A stretch of DNA of 12,018 bases from an uncultured Blautia sp. (GTDB taxonomy: Bacteria > Bacillota > Clostridia > Lachnospirales > Lachnospiraceae). Position 1 is the first letter of the stretch; each line of letters begins with the position of its first letter. The stretch is from the NCBI GenBank assembly GCA_934373235.1, contig CAKROW010000074.1, forward strand, positions 1 through 12,018, in the 5' to 3' direction. Both the position numbers and the translations under genes were made by a program. This document shows, piece after piece, positions 7,302 to 12,018 of the stretch. A model generated the notes under the pieces. It saw nothing but the letters and a program-made list of their open reading frames with translations, did no database searches and was not told the origin of the DNA.

Positions 7302-7445
7302 GGATATACAGATATCAGAGAACTGGATGCAAATCTTCTAAAACGGCTAATCAGTAAAATCGTTATCTCAGAACTGCAGGAGAAAGACGGAACGGAAAAT
7401 TACTGCAGTACTCCTGAAACGTTCACAATGGAAACATCAGGAGTA
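7302..7445 (+). pseudogene. Serine recombinase C-terminal remnant
   Basis: Just after the EAL stop, an open frame without a start codon reads GYTDIRELDANLLKRLISKIVISE and continues to a stop at 7500-7502. This resembles the C-terminal segment of large serine recombinases of clostridial integrative elements, in which YTDI.EL....L..LI.KI.V.E is typical. The catalytic domain and most of the protein are absent. It is debris of an element that once sat here. The boundary at the 3' side is approximate, as similarity fades after about codon 40. Confidence 0.55.
7409..7445. repeat. Inverted repeat TACTCCTGA / TCAGGAGTA
   Basis: Two perfect 9-bp arms (7409-7417 and 7437-7445) flank a 19-nt loop, inside or at the end of the recombinase remnant. 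No T run follows, so it is not a standard terminator. It could be a hairpin left from the lost element. Confidence 0.45.
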
Positions 7446-7526
7446 GTGAGGCTCATTTCGAGCAAATATTTTCTCATAAAAGACATAAAACAGCTCATAT
7501 AAAATAAAGTAAGAAGAGAATGTAAA

Positions 7527-7749
7527 ATAAAAATACTGATCGTAAATGGAAGCGCAGGAAAAAGAAATACATTAACAGTAATGGATGTGTTTGTAAAAAA
7601 TGCATCAGAAAAGAAGAAATTCAGGTGATCGAACCAGCTAAAGCTTGTCATTGATAAATGTTATTGTTGCGGATTACAGTAAAAAATCCGATGCAATGAA
7701 AGAACCTGAGATATTTGGAAAATCTGTAAAACAGGACAGGATCACCTGA
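7527..7749 (+). pseudogene. NADPH-dependent FMN reductase / flavodoxin-fold remnant
   Basis: From 7527 the frame reads KILIVNGSAGKRNTLTVMDVFVKNASEK when split as KILIVNGSAGKRNT plus LTVMDVFVKNASEK. This matches the first strand and FMN-phosphate loop of NADPH-dependent FMN reductases (usually MKILI.NGSPRKGNT). The expected ATG at 7527 is ATA. After ASEK the frame breaks; a shifted frame gives EEIQVIEPAKAC, then DKCYCCG, then stops. A last piece, SDAMKEPEIFGKSVKQ, ends at TGA 7747-7749 and resembles the C-terminus of the same family. Start loss, a frameshift and an internal deletion show that the gene is dead. Confidence 0.55.
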
Positions 7750-7777
7750 TAAATACAGTGTTTTTCCTATATATGTA

Positions 7778-7786
7778 TGCTATAAT
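7778..7786 (+). promoter_or_regulatory. Extended -10 promoter before codB
   Basis: TGC-TATAAT (TATAAT at 7781-7786) is a perfect extended -10 element; the -35 position (GTGTTT, 7758-7763) is poor. Transcription would begin near 7793, giving a leader of about 68 nt in which I see no riboswitch. Confidence 0.6.
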
Positions 7787-7860
7787 CGTTACCGATGGGG
7801 AAAGGAGAAAAATACTGCAACAGCAGAGAAACTGAAAACATCACAAACAAAGGAGACAAA

Positions 7861-9102
7861 ATGAGTGAAAAAACAAAGACTCAGGTAACTGCAGCAGATG
7901 ACGATTATTCAATGGAAGCAGTGCCGGAGAGTGCACGTAAGGGATTTCGCAGCATGTTTTTTGTAATGCTGGGATTTACTTTCTTTTCCGCAAGTATGAG
8001 TGTCGGAGCAAAACTGGGTAACGGACTGGATCTGAATGGATTTGCGGCAGCGTGTGTCATTGGAGGTGTGATCCTGTCTGCGTACTGTGGAATTCTTGCG
8101 TATATAGGTTCTGATACAGGTATGAACATGGATTTATTGTGCAGGCGTGCTTTTGGGAAAAAAGGTTCCTATCTTTCTTCACTGGTGCTTGGCCTGACAC
8201 AGATTGGATGGTTTGGCGTTGGTGTTGCCATGTTTTCCATTCCGACAGCAGAGTTACTTGGAATAAATAAATGGATACTTACCATTATTGCAGGTCTTCT
8301 GATGACTGTAACAGCAGCAACAGGAATGAAGGCGCTGGAGATCGTAAGTACGATTTCTGTACCACTGATAGTTGTACTTGGCGTATATTCCATGGTGACG
8401 GCAGCAGCAGACGGGGGAGGGCTGGCAGCAGTGTTTAACCAGTCAGTTGGTTCTGTTACATTATTTACAGGCGTTGGATATGTTATCGGTTCTTTTATAT
8501 CAGGAGGAACAGCAACACCTAATTTTATCCGTTTTGCAAAAGATAACAAAACAGCAGTGTGGACAACTGTGATCGCCTTTTTCCTGGGAAATACTCTGAT
8601 GTTCTGTTTCGGAGCCATCGGAGGAGCATTTACAGGAAAAGATGACATTTTTTATGTAATGATCGCACAGGGACTTGCGATTCCGGCAATCATTGTACTT
8701 GGGGCGAATATCTGGACTACCAACAACAATGCACTTTACACTGGTGGACTTGCTATTGCCAATATTACAAATGCCAGAATGAAGCTTGCAACATGTATTT
8801 CAGGAATTATCGGCACAGCACTTGCAATCTGGTTATATTATAATTTTACCGGATGGCTGAACATCCTGAACTGTGCCCTGCCTCCAATCGGAATCACAGT
8901 AATACTGGATTTCTTCCTGAGACGCGAGAAATATAAGGGAAAAAATGTGCCGCTTCAGACGGTTAACTGGTTTAATCTGGCAGGAGTTGTAGTGGGAGCC
9001 ATAGCTGCAAACATTATTCCGGCAGGAATCGCAGCAGTAAATGCCATGGCAGTAGCAGCGGTATTTTACTTTGTGGGATTTGCAGTATCCCGAAAGAAAT
9101 AA
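7861..9102 (+). CDS. codB: Cytosine permease CodB (NCS1 family)
   Basis: 413 residues, close to the 419 of E. coli CodB. I place the start at ATG 7861, which follows AAAGGAGAC; the in-frame ATG at 7795 lies at the likely transcription start and lacks a ribosome site. It is a 12-helix inner-membrane importer of cytosine in the nucleobase:cation symporter-1 family. Visible signs are the conserved start VPESARKGFRSMFFVMLGFTFF as the first helix region, the GLTQIGWFGVGVAMF helix, SGGTATPNFIRFAKD, and IWTTNNNALYTGGLA, the region that carries conserved substrate-contact residues. It is apparently intact. In the usual codBA operon it feeds cytosine to CodA, but here the codA frame 27 bp downstream is destroyed. 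Imported cytosine would need another deaminase to be used. Confidence 0.92.
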   Translation: MSEKTKTQVTAADDDYSMEAVPESARKGFRSMFFVMLGFTFFSASMSVGAKLGNGLDLNGFAAACVIGGVILSAYCGILAYIGSDTGMNMDLLCRRAFGKKGSYLSSLVLGLTQIGWFGVGVAMFSIPTAELLGINKWILTIIAGLLMTVTAATGMKALEIVSTISVPLIVVLGVYSMVTAAADGGGLAAVFNQSVGSVTLFTGVGYVIGSFISGGTATPNFIRFAKDNKTAVWTTVIAFFLGNTLMFCFGAIGGAFTGKDDIFYVMIAQGLAIPAIIVLGANIWTTNNNALYTGGLAIANITNARMKLATCISGIIGTALAIWLYYNFTGWLNILNCALPPIGITVILDFFLRREKYKGKNVPLQTVNWFNLAGVVVGAIAANIIPAGIAAVNAMAVAAVFYFVGFAVSRKK

Positions 9103-9129
9103 ACAGAGAACGGAGTAGGAGACGGGAAC

Positions 9130-9670
9130 ATGTTATTAAAAATGCATGTATAGAAAATGATAAAGAACTGAAATGTATAAAGATCACAGATGGAAAAATA
9201 GCAAAAATAGCTGCGGATCTGGAAAATGAGCCAGGGGAAAAGGTGATAGACTGTGATGGAAAGCTGGTGCTTTCTCCATTTATAGAGTCGCATGTTCATC
9301 TTGATACCTGCCTTACAGCAGGGCAGCCTCACTGGAATATGACAGGAACTCTGTTTGAAGGTATTGTGTACTGGCTGAAAAGTACGGCAAACCGATCGAT
9401 GTGCACTGCGATGAGATTGACGATGAAGCTTCCAGAGGCCTGGAGACTGTAGCAACGCTGGCATATGAAACCGGAATGAGAGATATGGTAACAGCATCTC
9501 ATACAACTGCAATGCGCTCCTATAATGATGCCTATGTGATCCGTCTTATGCGTATCCTGAAAATGTCTGGGATCAATTTTGTGGCAAATCCCTGTGTCAA
9601 TGTTCATCTGGGAGGTCGTACAGACACATATCCAAAGCGCAGAAGTCTTACCTGTGTAAAAGCGCTGTAG
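9130..9670 (+). pseudogene. codA: Cytosine deaminase codA, broken
   Basis: ATG 9130 has a proper ribosome site (AGGAG 9117-9121) but the frame stops after seven codons. One A missing from the run near 9137-9141 would restore MLLKNACIENDKELKCIKI. The restored frame continues to SPFIESHVHLDTC, with the first two metal-binding His, and to MTGTLFEGI. It then jumps to YGKPIDVHCDEIDDEASRGLETVA in another frame, an internal loss of roughly 130 codons judged against E. coli CodA. It goes on through VTASHTTAMRSYN, INFVANPCVNVHLGGRTDTYPKRR and VKAL, then stops at 9668-9670. The final third, including the catalytic Asp of FGHDD, is missing. Three separate lesions make this a certain pseudogene. The similarity to CodA itself is strong. 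Confidence 0.9.
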
Positions 9671-9704
9671 AGCTACGTAGCGGGATCGTGGATATCCGCC
9701 TGAC
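9667..9704 (+). repeat. Short repeat, copy B, at the cut end of codA
   Basis: This is the second copy of the motif at 6272-6314. It begins exactly where codA homology ends (TGTAG supplies the stop) and contains the palindromes GCTACGTAGC (9672-9681) and GGATATCC (9690-9697). A small hairpin, AAGCAG-ATAC-CTGCTT (9715-9730), follows. Confidence 0.6.
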
Positions 9705-9745
9705 CAGATCAGATAAGCAGATACCTGCTTCATACAGACTAAACA

Positions 9746-9791
9746 AACAGTTCATAATCTTCGGGGTACGGGGAGTATGGGCTGTTTTTTG
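9746..9791 (+). terminator. Intrinsic terminator after the codBA region
   Basis: AACAGTTCAT (9746-9755) pairs with ATGGGCTGTT (9777-9786), counting two G-U pairs, and a run of T follows. It would end codB transcription and insulate the next gene. Confidence 0.7.
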
Positions 9792-9792
9792 G

Positions 9793-9819
9793 TTGACAGA
9801 AATGATAAAATAATAAGAT
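9793..9819 (+). promoter_or_regulatory. Probable promoter of the 74-residue protein gene
   Basis: A consensus TTGACA (9793-9798) follows the terminator. The -10 is less clear: TAAGAT (9814-9819) at 15 bp spacing is the best candidate, and GATAAA at 18 bp is another. Confidence 0.45.
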
Positions 9820-9843
9820 AAAAACACAAAAGGGGATAACACC

Positions 9844-10068
9844 ATGACCTACAAAGTAATATCTATTCAGGAAGATCTGGATTTTGGCTGTGAGGAACGT
9901 CAGCCGGGCGCACCGTTGATGGCAGTGGTGGAGCTTCTGGACGAAAATGGGAGTGAAAAGCTGTTGCGGCATGAGGACGGACTTCTGTATGAAAGGAACA
10001 TTAACGAAGGTGACACAGTTATTCTTGATGAGAATAGCTGTCTTCAGAAAACAGATGGGAAACATTAA
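9844..10068 (+). CDS. Small acidic protein, unknown function
   Basis: 74 residues. ATG 9844 follows AAAGGGG, and a promoter-like TTGACA lies 45 bp upstream, so this looks like a real gene. The sequence is rich in Asp and Glu, with the pattern EDLDFGCEERQPGAPLMAVVELLDENG and a hydrophobic strand LMAVVELL shown by that stretch's middle, then EGDTVILDEN. It looks like a small beta-rich cytosolic protein with no signal peptide, membrane segment or Cys pair. I do not recognise a family. Its TAA stop lies inside the first 31-bp repeat, two bases before the first parS site. Confidence 0.75.
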   Translation: MTYKVISIQEDLDFGCEERQPGAPLMAVVELLDENGSEKLLRHEDGLLYERNINEGDTVILDENSCLQKTDGKH

Positions 10069-10086
10069 GATGTTTCACGTGAAACA
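10056..10086 (+). repeat. 31-bp direct repeat containing parS, copy 1
   Basis: The repeat begins TGGGAAACATTAAGA and ends with the parS sequence. It matches 10122-10152 with one difference (G for A at the 15th or nearby base). The left part also forms an inverted repeat with parS: GAAACATT pairs with GATGTTTC, one mismatch. Confidence 0.85.
10071..10086. other. parS site 1 (ParB/Spo0J binding)
   Basis: TGTTTCACGTGAAACA is the exact 16-bp palindromic parS consensus known from Bacillus subtilis and most Firmicutes. ParB/Spo0J loads here and spreads, recruiting SMC for origin segregation. It lies in a gap between genes, two bases after a stop codon. Most bacterial parS sites are near the replication origin, so the window is probably origin-proximal (inference). 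Confidence 0.93.
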
Positions 10087-10121
10087 ATTTCATTGCGCCT
10101 GATTTACTCGGTACGATGAGG

Positions 10122-10152
10122 TGGGAAACATTAAAATGTTTCACGTGAAACA
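10122..10152 (+). repeat. 31-bp direct repeat containing parS, copy 2
   Basis: This is the second copy, 66 bp after the first. Here GAAACATT-AA-AATGTTTC is a perfect inverted repeat that overlaps the left half of parS. The 35-bp spacer between the copies (10087-10121) is not repeated. Confidence 0.85.
10137..10152. other. parS site 2 (ParB/Spo0J binding)
   Basis: A second perfect TGTTTCACGTGAAACA, in line with the first and 66 bp away (between six and seven helical turns). Two sites so close would form a strong ParB loading point. Confidence 0.93.
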
Positions 10153-10189
10153 GATAATGCATACGAAAAACAGACAATGGAGGAAAAAA

Positions 10190-10402
10190 ATGAGTAAGCT
10201 GATCAGGATGAGCGGTGTGACAGAAAAGAAGGAACTGGAGGAGATCGCAGAGAGACTGGAGGAACTTAAGGATACCCTGGCGGGAAAGATCGAGGAGTAT
10301 GAAGACGGAGGTATGGACAGCCGTAAACTGGATACCCTGACAGAGGCGTTGGACGCAATGGAAGATGCCCTGGATGCGATCACAGATGTGACAATGGAAT
10401 AA
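10190..10402 (+). CDS. Small coiled-coil acidic protein, unknown function
   Basis: 70 residues. I start at ATG 10190, which follows TGGAGG at 10178-10183. The longer frame from GTG 10121 would translate straight through parS site 2 and has no ribosome site. Most of the protein is predicted by eye to be helical, with heptad-like Leu and Ile spacing (ELEEIAERLEELKDTLAG, then LDTLTEALDAMEDALDAI), so a helical hairpin or coiled-coil dimer is likely. It is acidic and soluble, with no Cys, no signal peptide and no recognised family. It lies 37 bp after parS site 2; whether it has anything to do with ParB is not shown. Confidence 0.75.
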   Translation: MSKLIRMSGVTEKKELEEIAERLEELKDTLAGKIEEYEDGGMDSRKLDTLTEALDAMEDALDAITDVTME

Positions 10403-10504
10403 TATTCAGGCTGATGTTTGGGATTCCCGAAATCCCTGTACGATCAGATTAAATCAGAAAACAGAATATTTGTTCGAAAAGTCCGTATTATTGGACTGTA
10501 AGAA

Positions 10505-10513
10505 TGGTATAAT
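10505..10513 (+). promoter_or_regulatory. Extended -10 promoter before the orphan exonuclease-like gene
   Basis: TGG-TATAAT (TATAAT at 10508-10513) is an extended -10 element without a good -35 at the right distance; TTGGAC at 10491 is only 11 bp away. Transcription would begin near 10520, about 96 nt before the chosen start codon. Upstream, GAAT-ATTT-GTTCG (10464-10476) resembles a Firmicutes LexA box (CGAAC-N4-GTTCG) with two mismatches. Confidence 0.55.
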
Positions 10514-10615
10514 TATCACATGATGATTGTATCATTCTTTTTTTATCTGTATAAGCACGCAGCAGAAGGGAATGAGAATGCAGGCTTTGTTTTATGTTTT
10601 GATCAGGAGAGTTTT

Positions 10616-11788
10616 ATGGACAGAGACAGATATGTATATTGCTTTCTGGATATTGGAAGCGTGAGATCCGGGGAGATTTCCGGCGAAGGGAAGATTGGTT
10701 GTACAGCAGGGATTTCTGTATGTGACGATGAGGGTAACAATGTGGAGCTTTTTTGTGGCAGGACAGATGACGCAGAGGAGGATGGAGGAGATATATTAAG
10801 AGAGCTGTCAGACATGGTTTCAGAGAGTGAGTTTATAATAGTATGGTCCCGGGAAATGTACAGGCGGATCCAGACGATGCTCACGGAGGCTGACATAACA
10901 GTGCCGAAGAACAGAGTGATAATCCTCCGGGAGCTGGCCGGAATCCTGTCTGTGGATGGAAGAGAACCGGAGTTCAGGGAGCTTCTCAGTTGGGCGGGAA
11001 CTGACTTCACGGAAAGGAGGCTGGAAGATCCGGGATACAGGGTTACATGTCTGGAAAAGGTGTTTTTTCTGCTTCAGGACCGCTATCGGGAGGCTGCGGG
11101 GGATGACCGCAGGTGTATTCTGAATATTTCCGGCAGAACCTTGCACCATGAACAGTGCAGATGCCTGGGACAGACAGATCCGGCTAATGTGATCCGGGGA
11201 GACCGGATGCTCATATTTCGGGCATATAAGCCCTGTAAATGCTGCAGGGGTTTATCAGCCTGGGGTAAGCTTAAATGGACAGCAGAGAGATTATATACAG
11301 TCTCTGAGAAGAAAGGAGACAGGCAGCCGGGAAACATGGAGCGGATTTATCAGGGAAAAAGGCTGACAGACAGGAGGATATCCGGAATATGTGAGAAGTT
11401 TGGCATGAAATATACCATCAGCCAGGGAGTGGTATTTATCAGGACACAGGTATTTTCCTGGAGAGTATATCATGACGGACAGAATGTGACAGAAGTACTT
11501 CATGAGAACTACAGAGGTGGTGCCATACCGGGCAGAGGCGGGAAGTGCAATGAAGGATTCCATCGTCAGAGGATCTATTCAAGGGATTTTTACCAAGTCA
11601 TAAGATATATTTACCGGCATGACAGAAATTATCTGAATACATATAAGCAGAAGGGGGAAGTTCATAAGTATGTAATACCTGAGAGCAATGAAAAAGTTCA
11701 CTTTGCCCGGGAATACAGGAATGATCCATCGAAGCATCTGACAGGTCAGGTGAAAGAAGGATGTTTTTACATGAAAGCGGCGATCTGA
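10616..11788 (+). CDS. Orphan protein: degenerate exonuclease-like domain, zinc motif, unknown C-terminal domain
   Basis: 390 residues from ATG 10616, chosen because AGGAGAG lies at 10604-10610; the in-frame ATG at 10520 coincides with the likely transcription start. Residues about 5-165 resemble a DEDD 3'-5' exonuclease fold: RYVYCFLDIGSVRSGE as first strand, and SEFIIVWSREMYRRIQTML.....RVIILRELAG, like the 'seen as open to the other strand, then list the subject' part of such nucleases. The second acidic residue of motif I (DxE) is Gly14, so catalysis is doubtful. Next comes a zinc-like motif: His177/His178, Cys181, Cys207 and Cys210 in LHHEQC....YKPCKCC, similar to Ada-type or thermonuclease-tail fingers. 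From about 255 on (GICEKFGMKYTISQGVVFI, VLHENYR, RIYSRDFYQVIRYIYRHD) I recognise no family. A DNA- or RNA-binding role is a guess. The gene stands alone with its own promoter. Confidence 0.85.
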   Translation: MDRDRYVYCFLDIGSVRSGEISGEGKIGCTAGISVCDDEGNNVELFCGRTDDAEEDGGDILRELSDMVSESEFIIVWSREMYRRIQTMLTEADITVPKNRVIILRELAGILSVDGREPEFRELLSWAGTDFTERRLEDPGYRVTCLEKVFFLLQDRYREAAGDDRRCILNISGRTLHHEQCRCLGQTDPANVIRGDRMLIFRAYKPCKCCRGLSAWGKLKWTAERLYTVSEKKGDRQPGNMERIYQGKRLTDRRISGICEKFGMKYTISQGVVFIRTQVFSWRVYHDGQNVTEVLHENYRGGAIPGRGGKCNEGFHRQRIYSRDFYQVIRYIYRHDRNYLNTYKQKGEVHKYVIPESNEKVHFAREYRNDPSKHLTGQVKEGCFYMKAAI

Positions 11789-11804
11789 CCGGAGGAAGAA
11801 CTGA

Positions 11805-11891
11805 TTGTATAAGGACGACCTGTACAGATATAAGACGATTCCGCTGACAGGGTACAGGATATTTTCTGTGGACAGAGGTACATGCGGATGA
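11805..11891 (+). CDS. Possible 28-residue ORF with TTG start
   Basis: TTG 11805 follows GGAGG (11791-11795) at good spacing and opens a 28-codon frame (LYKDDLYRYKTIPLTGYRIF, then SVDRGTCG), 16 bp after the previous stop. It may be a tiny gene or the end of an older, longer one. CCTGTAC (11819-11825) and GTACAGG (about 11862-11868) form an inverted repeat within it. Confidence 0.2.
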   Translation: MYKDDLYRYKTIPLTGYRIFSVDRGTCG

Positions 11892-11967
11892 TAGAATAGG
11901 GAACGAAATAGTAAGAACAGGGGCTATTAACAGTTAAATATAAATTATAAAATCATATAAGTACATG

Positions 11968-11996
11968 TTGAGTTTTATAAGATATTAGAGTAGAAT
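11968..11996 (+). promoter_or_regulatory. Sigma-A promoter for a gene at the right edge
   Basis: TTGAGT (11968-11973) and TAGAAT (11991-11996) are 17 bp apart in an AT-rich stretch. Transcription would begin near 12003, just before a ribosome site. The stretch 11892-11967 shows nothing else. Confidence 0.55.
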
Positions 11997-12013
11997 ATTA
12001 TTGAAAGGAGTTG

Positions 12014-12018
12014 ATGCT
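12014..12018 (+). CDS. Start of the next gene (cut by right edge)
   Basis: ATG at 12014 follows AAAGGAG (12004-12010) and a promoter at 11968-11996. The spacing of 3 nt is short, so the true start may lie a little further right. Nothing can be said of the product. Confidence 0.35.

Noticed and set aside
7787..7800. GTTACCGATGGGG, resembling the 3' end of a c-di-GMP (GEMM) riboswitch
   Set aside because: It sits immediately at the transcription start, and none of the other conserved parts of the aptamer is present upstream or downstream.
7795..7860. Upstream in-frame ATG giving CodB 22 extra residues
   Set aside because: It lies at the predicted transcription start and has no ribosome site, while ATG 7861 follows AAAGGAGAC and matches the family's length.
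8169..8648. 159-residue open frame on the minus strand inside codB
   Set aside because: It is the antisense shadow of a clearly coding membrane protein gene, with no ribosome site and no recognisable motif.
9066..9845. Several minus-strand frames of 65-148 residues across the codA region
   Set aside because: The plus strand carries clear codA similarity in pieces; the minus frames have no family features and cross the terminator.
10056..10152. Two 31-bp repeats as a minimal CRISPR array
   Set aside because: The repeated sequence is explained by the parS palindrome, only two copies exist, and no cas genes are in view.
10121..10189. GTG start that would extend the 70-residue protein by 23 residues
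   Set aside because: It would translate through parS site 2 and lacks a ribosome site; ATG 10190 follows TGGAGG.
10419..10436. GGGATT/AATCCC hairpin after the 70-residue gene as a terminator
   Set aside because: A six-pair stem is present but no T run follows.
10525..10555. ATGAT-TGT-ATCAT followed by a T run, as a possible attenuator in the leader of the exonuclease-like gene
   Set aside because: The stem is only five AT-rich pairs and would be too weak to end transcription.
10520..10615. 32-residue hydrophobic N-terminal extension (SFFFYLY...) on the exonuclease-like protein, possibly a membrane anchor
   Set aside because: The ATG coincides with the likely transcription start and has no ribosome site; ATG 10616 has AGGAGAG at proper distance.

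Overview
The window looks like chromosomal DNA of a low-to-moderate GC Firmicute, most likely a Lachnospiraceae-type gut Clostridium. The signs are strong AGGAGG-type ribosome binding sites, sigma-A promoters (TTGACT-17 bp-TATAAT), a RecD2 helicase instead of RecBCD, serine-recombinase debris, and two exact copies of the Firmicutes parS sequence. The family assignment is an inference from gene style. No rRNA, tRNA or CRISPR array was seen.

Left part (1-5296): the 3' end of a metallo-beta-lactamase-fold hydrolase gene runs in from the left edge, followed by a 48-bp scrap of a glyoxalase-like (VOC) gene. Next is a long recD2 helicase gene whose product carries an extra C-terminal domain that I recognise as DUF4186. 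An Lrp/AsnC regulator is convergent with recD2 and divergent from a MATE efflux gene, which has a clear promoter.

Middle (5297-9745): this is a zone of gene decay around three intact genes (VOC protein, EAL phosphodiesterase, cytosine permease CodB). It holds a second, reciprocally truncated copy of the hydrolase/VOC pair, the first codons of a lost gene, a strong terminator, and a hairpin-rich non-coding segment. It also holds scraps of a serine recombinase and of an FMN reductase. The codA (cytosine deaminase) gene directly after intact codB is clearly destroyed by a frameshift, an internal deletion and a 3' truncation. A roughly 40-bp sequence motif is shared between the hairpin-rich segment and the point where codA is cut off.

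Right part (9746-12018): after a terminator come two small acidic proteins of unknown function. Between them are two perfect parS sites (TGTTTCACGTGAAACA) in a 31-bp direct repeat, which suggests the window lies in the origin-proximal domain bound by ParB/Spo0J. A 390-residue orphan protein follows, with a degenerate exonuclease-like N-terminus, a zinc-finger-like H...C...CxxC motif and an unrecognised C-terminal domain. A promoter and ribosome binding site for another gene lie at the right edge.

The genes do not form one pathway. The functional links visible are hydrolase with VOC protein (overlapping stop/start), Lrp with MATE (divergent pair), and CodB with its dead partner CodA. The best leads for something new are the RecD2-DUF4186 fusion, the orphan exonuclease-like protein, and the hairpin-rich segment with its second partial copy.
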